Assembly (NCBI GenBank): GCA_031216915.1
Contig: CM062297.1
Span: forward strand, 533,160,971 to 533,224,970
From: Pictodentalium vernedei
Lineage: Eukaryota; Mollusca; Scaphopoda; Dentaliida; Dentaliidae
DNA length: 64,000 bases
Direction: 5' to 3'
In this document: in pieces, positions 32,576 through 42,800 of the stretch
Numbering within the stretch: the first letter of the stretch is position 1
Layout of the letters: every line of letters begins with the position of its first letter
Notes under the pieces: model-generated
What the model saw: the letters and a program-made list of their open reading frames with translations, nothing else
Told to the model about the DNA's origin: nothing
Databases searched by the model: none
Translations under genes and position numbers: made by a program

Positions 32576-34189
32576 TCAGATGCGGATAACCTCCGAAAAG
32601 GGTGGCACAGGTACTGGTAGTTGGGAGGCTTGAGGCGCTAGTTCCCGGAAACGGTCCATCTGAAAGCGAGAAAGAGCATCTGCTATTGCATTGTTTTTAC
32701 CAGGGACATGTTTGGAGTAGACTGCAAAATTGTTCACCGATGCACAGAGAGTGAGTTTGCGCATCAAGCGCATAATGTTCAGATTTTTTGAACGACCTTT
32801 CCTGATGATTGCTACAGTAGCTTCATTGTCACAATAAAAAAGAATTCGCCTGCGGCTCCACTCCCCACCCCATAGTAATGCAGATACTACAATGGGGTAC
32901 AGTTCGAGTAGTGCCATAGACGAAGACTTCTGCGAAGAGAGTGCAAGTAATTCCGCCGGCCATCGACCTTGACACCAGCGACCATTATAGTAAATGCCAA
33001 AACCTTCACTCGATGATGCATCCGTAAACAATCTTACATCGGCACATTCTGTAATATTGACGTCCAGGAAAAAGGAAATGCCATTCCAACCCTTCAAGAA
33101 AGTATACCACATCTGCAAGTCCAGGCGGCACTGCTCATTCAGTTCGACCCGGTCAAACAAACGAGGAGCTGTTGTGGAAAGCTGTATGAGATATGAAACA
33201 AATGATCTCCCGGGTGCCACGCATCGACAGGCAAAGTTCATGTGGCCTAAAAGTGACAGCAAGTCCCGCTTCGTACAGTGGGTTCTATTTTGAAAATTGA
33301 CAATGGTTTGGATGAGTCGGTCAAGTTTGTCTTGCGGGAGGCTAGTTTCACATTTGACACTATCCAAAACAACACCCAAGTATTCCAGGCGTGTTGCTGG
33401 GCCTATGGTTTTGTGTGGAGCAGTAGGAATGTTATAGATACCAAACATGTGCGTCAGTAAAGCCATGGTTCGCTCTGGAGTGGAGTCTGGAGGATCGACG
33501 GTTAGAAAATCATCTAACAGATGAAAGATATGTTGAATTTTGAACAAGTGGGTGGCAATCCAGCAAAGTGCTACTGAAAGCTGGTCGAAGATTTTCGGAC
33601 TGCTTCTGGAGCCAAAAACCAGACGCTGGTAATAATAATATTTACCCTTCCATTTAACACCATGAAGATGCCAAAGGGAAGGGTGGATAGGAATCAATTT
33701 GAAGGCATCTGTTATGTCCGTTTTACACATCCAGGCCCCTTTCCCCAGAGACTGAATGGTTTGGACAGCATCATCTAGTTTAACGTACGAAAGAGAATAC
33801 TCGGCTTTGTCTATCAGATCATTGATACTGGTTTCAGAGGGATGTTCATGAGGTGCTGACATGTCCACAATGAGGCGCTTTTTTCCCGAATATTTTCCTA
33901 CAGCTACCCCAATAGGGTTCACTCGATGACATGGAAAAGGTGAAGAAATGAAGGGACCAAGTAGGTATCCCTTACCAATCTCAGATTTGAGAGCTTCGTC
34001 CACAAATGCCTCATCAGAGCGTGCAGAGAGAAGATTTTTACACTCGAAGGAGGTAGTTGGCATCGATGACACTCCAGTGAAAAACCCTTCCTGCAAGCCG
34101 GTAATGAGACTTGTTACGAATGTTCGGTCAGGGTGTGTAGAGAGGTCATTTCTGAGGCGGCTAATGTCAATAGGTGTTGAAGCTAGCAT
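32576..34189 (-). CDS. reverse transcriptase-RNase H (537 aa)
   Basis: Copies the element RNA into DNA and removes the RNA strand. RT motifs: 'KKRLIVDMS' (103-111), 'CKTDITDAFKLIPIHP' with D158 (155-170), 'LVFGSRSSPKIF' (190-201) and the active site L-L-D-D at 224-227 in place of the common Y-x-D-D. 'LEYLGVVLDS' (268-277) fits the DIRS-type thumb. RNase H follows: D390 in 'LFTDASSSEGFGIYY', E429 in 'ALLELYPI', D454 in 'YCDNEATVAIIRKG' and D504 in 'NAIADALSR', so all four acids are present. There is no protease and no methyltransferase. It starts 48 bp after gag, and no stop interrupts it. Confidence 0.95.
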   Translation of the reverse strand: MLASTPIDISRLRNDLSTHPDRTFVTSLITGLQEGFFTGVSSMPTTSFECKNLLSARSDEAFVDEALKSEIGKGYLLGPFISSPFPCHRVNPIGVAVGKYSGKKRLIVDMSAPHEHPSETSINDLIDKAEYSLSYVKLDDAVQTIQSLGKGAWMCKTDITDAFKLIPIHPSLWHLHGVKWKGKYYYYQRLVFGSRSSPKIFDQLSVALCWIATHLFKIQHIFHLLDDFLTVDPPDSTPERTMALLTHMFGIYNIPTAPHKTIGPATRLEYLGVVLDSVKCETSLPQDKLDRLIQTIVNFQNRTHCTKRDLLSLLGHMNFACRCVAPGRSFVSYLIQLSTTAPRLFDRVELNEQCRLDLQMWYTFLKGWNGISFFLDVNITECADVRLFTDASSSEGFGIYYNGRWCQGRWPAELLALSSQKSSSMALLELYPIVVSALLWGGEWSRRRILFYCDNEATVAIIRKGRSKNLNIMRLMRKLTLCASVNNFAVYSKHVPGKNNAIADALSRFQMDRFRELAPQASQLPVPVPPFSEVIRI

Positions 34190-34237
34190 ATGAACCCCAT
34201 CGGCTTCCTGTGCACAGTGGTGGACCGGCGAAGGTAG

Positions 34238-36136
34238 TCAGGCTGATTTAGAGGATTGAAACTTTTTGTTATCCTTGGGATTTCTGGGTATTTTGTCCAG
34301 CTTGCATTTGGAAGCTGGATGATCCCCTTTGCATTTTAAACAAACGTGGGTGAAGGGGCAACTGGGACGACTGCATCCTGTTTCACCATTAAAATTATTG
34401 CAAATTTCCCGTCCGATGAAGGAAACACGCGCCCTGCCCTTGCTATCAAAACCCCTTGAGGTACGGGCGTTTCCTGAAACGGGGGATGTTTCTTGGAGGA
34501 CAGCCTGCCTCCCAATCGCCGGTCCAACACTGTGTCCAGGGTGCCTAATCTCTGCAACCTGGGGGCAAAACATTGTAGAATGTAAAGCAGATTTACAGAT
34601 CTCACACACTAGGTGGGGAACACCAGCAAATATTCGCTGAAATAGTCTCGAATCCCCAAGTGACCAGTCGATCAGTATATTACGTTGCTCTAGCAAAGCT
34701 GCTGCTTGGGCAGAGAATGCTTTGTGAAACTCATAGAACGCAAATCCGCCAAATCGTGAATGCATATCAATGATATCACGTTCATATGCATCCATTTCTT
34801 GGCGTCTCTGTGGATATGATTCACATAACACATTTTTGTACTTGCCAAAGGCGGCAACAAATTCCCCAATGGTTAAATTTCTTTGCAGTCGTAAATCTGC
34901 CTGCTTCAGACGGAAAGAACAGTTATCAACCTCGACTGTCCTTAAATCCCCCATGTCGTAATTGGGAATTAAAAGACAGGCCAGGTTGACATCTTTCCCT
35001 TCTATAATTGCCTGCCTGATGGATGATGAGACTATTTCAACTTTAGCGAGGCTATCAGCAGCTATACCTTTAGACACAATAGGCGTATAGTTGAAGTGAG
35101 TACTGACACCCTCCGGTCGTCCGAAGTGTTGCTGGAAAGCTGGTCGGTCTACAGCCGGATGCACAAACTGCTGGTTCTGGAGAAAAGTGGATCCTGTGCC
35201 GTTTCCCATCCGTGTCTGCCTGGTGACATCAAACAGCGAAGCAGGCGTTGTTGTCGATGTTGGGTTGTGTGGAATTGTCGGTTGTCCAAGTGCTGTAGAC
35301 AGATTATAGCCCCCGGTTGGAAATCCGCCTGCGGCATGTGGGCTGGCTACATCTTGAGCTAACTGCTGGATAGTGGCCTTTAATGCTTTAATTTCCTCCC
35401 TGAGCTGCAACTCGTGCGAAGCACTGTTTACGTTTTGCGCTTCCGGTCTCGTTGTGGGTTGACTTTCCGGCGGTGTTCGAAATGCACCTTCTCCATAAAA
35501 AGGGTCCGGAACGAGAAAGTCCGAGCTATGGGGAATTGGCTCCTGTGGTCGTGGAGGATCGATAGCAATTCCGTTGTCATTGTCAGCACTGTCAAGTGGT
35601 ACAGTTTGTGAATGTCCCATGGAGCGTCTGTCCACTTTTGTATTTTCCATGAACAGCTGGAGCAGAAGGGTCTTTTTCATGGTTTTGGGAACCAAAATTC
35701 CAAGTTCTGCCAGTTCGGTTGTCAAACGTTTCACCGTCCAATTGGCTGGTTGGGACGAGTCATAATTAACAACTGCCAGTCTCACTGCCTTGCCCTTTCC
35801 ACGATCAGATTTCTGGCCGCCGCAAGGAGATTCCGTGTGGGGTCGTTTCCGTGTCGACCGAGTATCTGTTGACAGTGGCTCTGCTATGGTGTCAAGAGTG
35901 TCCGTATCCACGTCGGAGTCCATGTCTACATGAGAGTGGGAATGAGAGTTCATTATAGAAACGTCATTTTTGCTGGTAGAATTCACTGCAGAAGGTGTCG
36001 GCACAGAATGTTTGTCCATCACAGTAGTCATGTCCGAAATATTACTGGAAATGCTGGTGGTGTTTACAGGAGTCACGTCCGTGGAAAGAACCCGACGTTG
36101 GTTCGAATTCATTGCTGAACTTAAATCTGAAGCCAT
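34238..36136 (-). CDS. Gag-like nucleocapsid protein (632 aa)
   Basis: Likely packages the element RNA. The first ~250 residues are Ser/Thr/Pro-rich and low-complexity, including an acidic 'HVDMDSDVDTDTLDT' and a basic 'RKRP' stretch. 'ANWTVKRLTTELAELGI' (~131-147) looks SAP-like, which is inference. The middle part ('GFAFYEFHKAFSAQAAALL') resembles DIRS-group Gag. Three zinc motifs follow: a perfect C-x2-C-x4-H-x4-C knuckle at 511-524 ('CEICKSALHSTMFC'), a CCCH finger with C579, C588, C593, H597, and a C-x2-C-x3-H-x4-C knuckle at 599-611. The start is the first Met after A1, only 39 bp inside the element. Confidence 0.9.
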   Translation of the reverse strand: MASDLSSAMNSNQRRVLSTDVTPVNTTSISSNISDMTTVMDKHSVPTPSAVNSTSKNDVSIMNSHSHSHVDMDSDVDTDTLDTIAEPLSTDTRSTRKRPHTESPCGGQKSDRGKGKAVRLAVVNYDSSQPANWTVKRLTTELAELGILVPKTMKKTLLLQLFMENTKVDRRSMGHSQTVPLDSADNDNGIAIDPPRPQEPIPHSSDFLVPDPFYGEGAFRTPPESQPTTRPEAQNVNSASHELQLREEIKALKATIQQLAQDVASPHAAGGFPTGGYNLSTALGQPTIPHNPTSTTTPASLFDVTRQTRMGNGTGSTFLQNQQFVHPAVDRPAFQQHFGRPEGVSTHFNYTPIVSKGIAADSLAKVEIVSSSIRQAIIEGKDVNLACLLIPNYDMGDLRTVEVDNCSFRLKQADLRLQRNLTIGEFVAAFGKYKNVLCESYPQRRQEMDAYERDIIDMHSRFGGFAFYEFHKAFSAQAAALLEQRNILIDWSLGDSRLFQRIFAGVPHLVCEICKSALHSTMFCPQVAEIRHPGHSVGPAIGRQAVLQETSPVSGNARTSRGFDSKGRARVSFIGREICNNFNGETGCSRPSCPFTHVCLKCKGDHPASKCKLDKIPRNPKDNKKFQSSKSA

Positions 36137-36175
36137 TATTGAAACTTCTTGGTATGAAAAGTTCGAAATTTGCGT

Positions 36176-36430
36176 AAAATTTGTGTTTTAAGCAATAACG
36201 TGAAATGGAGCTAACCGTTGACCACCGAGATTCCGAAACTGGACTGCCGATGAGAACAAAGGAATTCAATAGCGTGCCTACTAAAAATAGACACCTGTTG
36301 CAGCCATTCAGAATTCCTGTAAATGGACTGCTCCAATTAAAGTTGGAACCGTCTGCTAGTCCTGAGCAGCAGGCCGGAGTTATTATCGGCATAAACCACA
36401 CTCAAAAGACGATGTCTACTTGAGTTTTAA
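36176..36430 (-). repeat. split repeat A1 (5' terminal)
   Basis: Matches A2 base for base where compared. The outer edge '...GAGTTTTAA' meets SINE sequence at 36,431. It probably holds the promoter of the element, since gag begins just inside it. The 72-codon plus frame in both copies is not supported as a gene. Confidence 0.92.
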
Positions 36431-36640
36431 GCTAATCGTGACCGTGACAGTTTTACGGGCGGAGGAAGCCGGAGCACACGGAGAAAACCACCGAGAATCG
36501 ACGAGCAACTGTCAGCTCCTCAACATTCCAACTCTGTTCAAACTCCGTCCAAGCAGCGGTTGAAGACATGTGCACCATCGAGTGCGCCATCGACGTACAG
36601 TACGCCTTAGAATACGGCGTCATCATTTTAGCCCACAGTC
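36431..36640 (-). mobile_element. SINE body, right of retrotransposon insertion
   Basis: 'GCTAATCGTGACCGTGACAG' then 'TTTTACGGGCGGAGGAAGCC' continues the SINE left at 28,831. The join 'CACAATG' + 'GCTAATCGTGACC' equals the uninterrupted SINE at ~3,384. The head is eroded beyond ~36,640. Confidence 0.88.
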
Positions 36641-36962
36641 ATATGAGTGCAGGTTAATGAATATTTTAATTGGTCTATGTAAAGAGTGGACTTTTCCAAG
36701 ATAAGTTATTTTTCAATATAGACAATGTTAAATCTGTAATATCAGTTATGAAAGAGTTAAATATATTTGTTGTGAAGAAGGCAACTATGCTACATGTGTG
36801 TCAAACATGAGGCAAGTTCATAACATGGGAGGTCAGGGCTCATATTTCGACGAGAATCCGAGAATCGATTCACGCAAAGATTCACTCAACAAAACCAGCG
36901 AGAATCCATCTAGATTCTCGCTGCAGCTCTGCTAGGATTCATGTGAAAGGAATTGAATAGAT

Positions 36963-37217
36963 TTAACCTTTTACCTAACATGGCAGTAGCAAATTAACCA
37001 AGACAAGGCTAACATGACCTGAAATATCCTGACACTTTGTCTATAAAATTGTACAAATTTGGCTGTTATTGAAATCGACTCAATGAGCCGGTTCCAATGA
37101 CATCCATATTTCATGATATTTGTAAAGTTTTATTTGTAAATATTGTTTATATTTCAAAAAATTATCAAATTAAGTTTATGTTTTAAAATTAAAATGCTGT
37201 GTTGGGTAAAGGGCTAA
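36963..37217. mobile_element. TTAA-bounded MITE, family A-related
   Basis: Left 'TTAACCTTTTACCTAACATG' and right 'TGTTGGGTAAAGGGCTAA' are inverted ends. It shares 'GAGCCGGTTCCAATGACATC' with the neighbour at 37.43 kb. Confidence 0.75.
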
Positions 37218-37429
37218 CTTGTGTTATCAGTAAACAACAGAGGTTCAATGATGGTGGCCTCATAGGATCCTTGTACACTCATAGCAGGTATGGATTGTCG
37301 CAACCATTTTCGCGAGAATCTGAATGGATTCTCCAGGACTTGACAATTCAGAATTTTGATGGACCCATTTGAAGGTTGCCCCATCACATGTTCATTAACC
37401 TTTTGATCTTTTGCCCCAATTTTTGGGGG

Positions 37430-37675
37430 TTAACCCTTTACCTCACATAGCTTTCCCCCAAATATCCTGAACTTCATGATTAAAACCTTTGTCTCAAATT
37501 TTCAATAGAAGCATACAAATATGGATATCATTGGAACCAGCCGATTCAGCTGGTTCCAATGATATCCATATTGGTGTGGATTTATTGCGAAATTGCCATG
37601 ATGTGTGAGGTTGTGTAAGCCACACTTAGGCTCATTTTCTGGGCATTTTTGCCATTTTGTTAGGTAAAGGCTTAA
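37430..37675. mobile_element. TTAA-bounded MITE, family A-related
   Basis: Left 'TTAACCCTTTACCTCACAT' and right 'TTTTGTTAGGTAAAGGCTTAA'-type ends. The centre is the palindrome 'TGGATATCATTGGAACCAGC' with its complement (37,520-37,572). Confidence 0.8.
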
Positions 37676-38503
37676 CCTCTTGGTTAACCATTATAATTGG
37701 CAGATTTGGCGATGTGAATTTTGTTGAAAAATAAAAGTCATTATGATTTATAATAATTTATCTTTTATCATTGTTACATGTCTTCTTATGTCATTACCTT
37801 CCAATCAGATCTCCAATTATGAAACTATTTTTTGGTTACCTATAAAGAGGTCTCCCAAAAATCTTTTTGCATAACCTATAGGCAACCCGTCCTATAGGTT
37901 GCCCAAATTGTCAAGCCCCGATTCTCCCAAATTTAGATGAAATATAAGCCCTGGAGGCACAACTGGTGTAAATGCACCTCACCACAAAATTGGAGTTCCA
38001 CTTGAGGGACAATCTCCCATTTGTGATTTGAAAATTAGATCAAGTGGGGGTATCCTCACTTACCCTGGTACATCATATTCTTTGTGCTTAATTTCTCTTA
38101 ATCCACAGGAAATTACAGCAATTTTACATCAGTTTTTCAGCAAATTTCAGAAGCATTCAGCTGCCTGAGTTGAATAATATTCAATCTGTAAATTTCATGT
38201 GTAACACTTAGGACGATTTCAGAGATCCTTTTCATAAAATGTAAAGTTAGTTGCTCTGGTATAATTGGACAGAGGTTTCACAGCGATAATAACATTCACA
38301 GAATTGTCTGAATTGGATGCAATTCAGAGCGCATTCAAAAGCCTAGAGGCTGTACTTTAAATCTCAGCTGTTTTCTTGCATATTTAATAAGATTATTGTG
38401 ATCGGATTGCGTGATGAGTTCCAAACAGTAACTCTGTAAAACTCTCAGAACTTGACATAGCTTGGTCAGTATTCTTATTTTAGCACTCATCAGGCATCGA
38501 GCA

Positions 38504-38755
38504 TTAACCCTTTAACTTATGAATTGGCCGTGCCAGCCCGTATAATTTACAAATTAAGCAGTTGAAAATATATATTTTTCAAAATATTTCAACAAAACCA
38601 TATCATGTGGCCACCTCATTGGAACATACTCGTTGAACTCATTCCAATTAGGGAGGGATCACATGATATGTTTTTGTTGAAATTTAAAAAAAAAAGTTAA
38701 ACAATAGTTAATTATTAACAATTTTTGATAGTTTGCGCAATGGGTAAAGGGTTAA
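38504..38755. mobile_element. TTAA-bounded MITE, family A-related
   Basis: Left 'TTAACCCTTTAACTTATG' and right 'GCAATGGGTAAAGGGTTAA'. The core hairpin is 'CAAAACCATATCATGTGG' with 'CACATGATATGTTTTTG'. Closely related to the copy at 41,547-41,755. Confidence 0.85.
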
Positions 38756-39089
38756 GCTCTGGTGTTTTATGCAAGTTTCATCATGTTTCTGATTGGTTGA
38801 GTTATCTGTTAGTAAGTTTCTGACAATATATCTGATCAAAATATTTTTTAAATAAGAAGAAATAGTAACTTGTGTGAGTTTGTTTTCTATGGTAGAGTTT
38901 TAAGAGACTTTAGAATAGATCTAAATGAACAAAATTCCTGTGCACCACCTGTACATAAAATGGTAAAAATGGGTAAAGTGGGATGCTTTCCCAGTGTTTA
39001 AAGGCCATTTTTTGTGAATATAGTTAATTATTCCAAATAGAATATCACATCTGGTTTTAGATTTTTAGCTCAATTTTGACGTAGTCAAA

Positions 39090-40712
39090 TTTGAGGTCAT
39101 GCCATTGTCCTGTCGTCCGTCTGTCCATCAACAATTCAATACGGCTCGGGCTAGAGGCCGTATTTATGAACTGATCTTTACGAAACTTCTTGGGTACCTT
39201 CGTTATCACCGTGGGATGAGAACGAGTGTTTTTGGGTGCGGTCCGAAATTCAAGATGGCCACCAGCAGCCATTTTGTACCTTAGTTAGTGCAATCAGTTT
39301 TTTGTACAGAACTTCTGTATGAAAGTTCTGATTCGAATACATTTTTGTCTGAATGTTTAGTAACATGGAATACATCACATATAATACAGGTTTTTTTCTC
39401 GTGCAGAAATTCTGCAAATTAGATGAACTTTGATTTTTTCAGTGCTACTTACACACAGTAAGTACACATGTCAATACGGCTCGGGCTTGGGGCTGTATTT
39501 ATGAACCGATCTTCACGAAACTTCTTGGGTACCTTTGCTATCACCTTGGGACGAGAACGAGTGTTTCTAGGTGTGGTCCAAAATTCAAGATGGCTGCCAG
39601 TGGCCATTTTGTACCGAAATTAGGTCCAATCAGTTTTTTGTACACAACTTCTATACGGCTCATGCTGGAGGCCGTATTTATGAACCGATCTTTACAAAAC
39701 TTCATGGGTACCTTTGTTATCACTGTGGGACGAGAACGAGTGTTTTTGGGTGCGGTCCAAAATTCAAGATGGTCACCGGTAGTCATTTTGTACCAAAATT
39801 AGTGCAATCAGTTTTTTGTACAGAACTTCTGTATGAAAGTTCTGATTTGAATAAATTTTTGTGTGCATGTTTAGTAACATCGAATACATCACATATAATA
39901 CAGGTTTTTTTCTCATGCAGACATTATGCAAATTAGATGGACTTTGATTTATTCGGTGCTACTAAAACACAGTAAGTACACATGTCAATATGGCTCGGGC
40001 TAGGGACTGTATTTATGAACCGATCTTCACGAAACTTCTTTGGTGCCTTTGTTATCACCTTGGGACGAGAATGAGTGTTTTGGGGTGCAGTCCAAAATTC
40101 AAGATGGCTGCCAGTGGCCATTTTCTACCGAAATTAGGTACAATCAGTTTTTTGTACAGAACTTCTATATGAAGGTTCTGATTTGAATACATTTTTGAAC
40201 GAATGTTTAGTAACATGGCATACATTGCATATAAAACGGGTTTTTTTCTCGTGCAGAAATTATGCAAATTAGATGAACTTTGATTTATTCAGTGCTACTT
40301 ATACACAGTAAGTGCACATGTCAATACGACTTGGGCTATTTATGAACCGATCTTCACGAAACTTCTTGGGTACCTTTGTTATCACCTTGGGACAGGAACG
40401 AGTTTCTTTGGGTGCCTTTGTAATCATTGTGCTATGAGAACAAATATATTTGGGTCCAGTCAGACCCACTCTGGGACTCAAAGATTTCTTTTCTAGTTTA
40501 GCATCTAACTGTCGCCCACATTTACAATACTTTACCTATACATTTGTTACAGGCTACGGTCAGCATTTATGTACAGACTGTTACAATACTTTATATGTAC
40601 CTTTGTTATCAGGTCATTACCTAGATGTGTGTCATTGCTGTGTTTCATACTATACATGTACATGTCTTACACAAGTTGAGCTACAGTGTCATTGACACTT
40701 TCATTTCTCAAG
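39090..40712 (+). repeat. tandem-repeat element R1, copy 2
   Basis: Units begin at about 39,138, 39,474, 39,654, 39,987 and 40,322 with the same ~335/~180-bp spacings as copy 1. The array ends with the same 'CAGTCAGACCCACTCTGGGA' ... 'CAGTGTCATTGACACTTTCA' tail. Reading frames through it repeat one peptide and are not genes. Confidence 0.85.
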
Positions 40713-40893
40713 TTGCTCTATGTGTGGTTTCTCACTTCATGCATACTTGCATATTCATCAGTTTAGTTGTTTTCATACATGTCATTGGTGTCTTTTGTAA
40801 AGTCTTTATCCATTCCTTAAGCCCATTTTTAAGTAGAATATTTGTAAATAGTGTTCCCCAAAATATTTCTGGACAAGGTGGAGGAATATTTTT

Positions 40894-41165
40894 TCGAGAT
40901 ACAGTACAGTCGCCATGGACTGGTCGTAATCTATGCATGGACAGCAATACCCACACATGCCGTTACCAGGTAATAAAAATCATCATCAGCAAAATTTTAA
41001 TTAATGAAGCACCAGGTTGTATCCCTGCTTCATTAATTCAATTTTTGATGATTGTTCATATAATTAGTGTTTGGAATCGGATATTATTGCATCCGTGGAA
41101 ATATTGCCCTCCCATGGAAAGTGACCAGTCCACGGCGGCTGTACTTTTCAGAACATTGAGGGTGT
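40894..41165. mobile_element. hairpin MITE-like element
   Basis: 'GTACAGTCGCCATGGACTGG' (~40,904) pairs with 'CCAGTCCACGGCGGCTGTAC' (~41,127). An inner palindrome built on 'TTAATTAATGAAGCA' and 'TGCTTCATTAATTCAA' lies at 40,990-41,045. It follows the R1 tail. The 180-codon frame crossing both is not a credible gene. Confidence 0.65.
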
Positions 41166-41546
41166 GAAATTTTGTCTGTGTCGAGTTTAGTGCAATTCTG
41201 TTATGGTCTGTTTCGTCTCTCTTATCTTATTGTTTCATTTTCACAGCCTGTGTTAAATAGTTTTTGGGTGATATTGCACATAAAGCTACTGTATAACCAT
41301 ACCCATAATGCACTTTCACATTTTGCTTTCCAAGTTAGTGACTTTCCAGAGTACTCCTCTATAAACTTGGCAGCACAGCGTGTGTATATATATCTTTTAG
41401 AAAGTGTTTCACCAAGTCAGTACAAGTAATTTGTGAACTATCACTATATTGTAATTGCATGTTCACCAAAAGTGACCACTTGTGTTATCTGCATGCTCAA
41501 CTTTTTCACTTTATTGTTTAAACCTGATACAATTTTTCATTCACTT

Positions 41547-41755
41547 TTAACCCTTTACCTAACAAATCAACCACATCTGCCTGTGTAATGTACAAATTGA
41601 GCAGTTGAAAAAAAATTTCCACAAAACCATATCATGTGATCCCTTCTTGGAATGTGCTCGTTGATATGGTTTTGTCGACATTTTTTTTTAAAAATTGAAA
41701 AAATAATATTTAAAATAATGAATTTTGACAGCCTGTGCATTGGGTAAAGGGTTAA
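41547..41755. mobile_element. TTAA-bounded MITE, family A-related
   Basis: Left 'TTAACCCTTTACCTAACAAA' and right 'TGCATTGGGTAAAGGGTTAA'. The core 'AAAACCATATCA' ... 'GATATGGTTTT' is a shortened version of the 38.5-kb copy. Confidence 0.85.
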
Positions 41756-41974
41756 TAATTTTCTATTCTAATGAAAATACAAATGTCACATGATGATTTA
41801 TTGGCGTTCGTACGAGTCTTTGAAATATTTTGAAAGTGCTTGAATTTTTAAGCCCAAATTCAAGACCTTCAAAAATATCTTTGGGTAACTACCCTTTACA
41901 TTTTCTGATCATATATTTTGACCTTTTAACTGTTGATAATAAAAAAAATTGCGCATTGAAATTTTTCAAGACAA

Positions 41975-41975
<1 letters not shown>

Positions 41976-42044
<69 letters not shown>
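41976..42044. repeat. (ATT)n microsatellite
   Basis: About twenty ATT triplets. Frames coding poly-Leu or poly-Asn across it are artefacts. Confidence 0.95.
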
Positions 42045-42046
<2 letters not shown>

Positions 42047-42109
42047 AATTCTGGCAAAACAAAAATCCAACTGAGCTCATTCCATTGGGGGGATGTGCTG
42101 TTAATTAGG

Positions 42110-42800
42110 CAACACCTGAAAAAATAGTTAATGCCACCCCCCACCCTCTTCCACAAACACAAACTTTCCTTCTAGTTCTGCCAAAGGCTCTTCAAGAGAA
42201 CTTCCCTAGAGTCAGTGTAAGTTGCAGGTATTATTAGTTCAATTCATGCATAAGAATTGTTAGCAGGTATGTAAATCAGCATTTGGAGATTAGTAAAAAA
42301 TTTAACACCATGTAAGCTGAGCTCTGATGGACAAGATAGAATTGGTTAAACTCCAAGCTACATAAATTATGGGGAAAATCTTATGTCAAAATGTAATTGT
42401 CTCTTATTTCTGTAGCTAGAAAAAAATTAGCACATTTTGCAGTGAGCGTACATAGGGTCTGCCCGCTGCCTGAATGATGTGCATTAGTAGTGACTTAGCT
42501 GTGGTTTTTATTCAGATCTTGGCTACACATAAAGGTAGCCAAGATGTGACTAGAAACCACTGCCATAGTAGCAGTGGCATAGCCATGGGGGCTGAGTGGG
42601 GCACATGCACCAAATTTTAGCCATCCACCCCCCCACCATCTAGCGAGAGGGGTGTCCCCTCTTGTACTCACCCCAATCTTGCCGATAAATGGCTCATGAA
42701 AGTTCCATGGAACATAAACTGTGCAGAATCTTTTGTCAACTTCAGGTGACAGCTGTACAAAATGAATCGGTCAGCTGTTACTGCCACATGGGCATGTGAC
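42110..42800. other. no gene recognised
   Basis: A small hairpin, 'CTTGGCTAC' / 'GTAGCCAAG', lies at 42,528-42,552, resembling the centre of family E. No other supportable feature. Confidence 0.35.

Larger units (their letters stand above)
28832..36430 (-). mobile_element. Ngaro/PAT-type tyrosine-recombinase retrotransposon, complete
   Basis: Read on the minus strand: A1 (255 bp), gag, RT-RNase H, tyrosine recombinase, B1 (872 bp), A2 (255 bp), a 74-bp spacer, B2 (872 bp). Split direct repeats of this A1...B1A2B2 form, a tyrosine recombinase in place of an integrase and no methyltransferase domain are the marks of Ngaro/PAT elements within the DIRS order. All three frames are open and the repeat pairs appear identical by eye, so this copy is young and may be autonomous. 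There is no target-site duplication, as expected for recombinase-mediated insertion through a circle. Confidence 0.93.
36835..37945. mobile_element. hAT-like element with two nested MITEs
   Basis: The left terminus 'CAGGGCTCATATTTCGACGA' and the reverse complement of the right terminus 'CAGGGCTTATATTTCATCTA' are inverted repeats, each followed by 'GAGAATC'. Several inner 'GAGAATCCATCTAGATTCTC'-like palindromes occur (36,905-36,930; 37,315-37,345). Nested inside are the TTAA elements at 36,963 and 37,430. No clear 8-bp duplication was resolved. Confidence 0.6.

Noticed and set aside
28785-36640. CRISPR-like or phage-like reading of the regularly spaced repeats and the tyrosine recombinase
   Set aside because: The recombinase is fused in context to an RT-RNase H and Gag in a eukaryotic retrotransposon. 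The repeats are minisatellites or split repeats, and no Cas or phage gene is present.
40625-41167. 180-codon hydrophobic open frame
   Set aside because: It crosses from the R1 tail into a hairpin MITE, two unrelated repeats, and has no domain.
41889-42108. poly-Leu / poly-Asn proteins
   Set aside because: Translation of an (ATT)n microsatellite.
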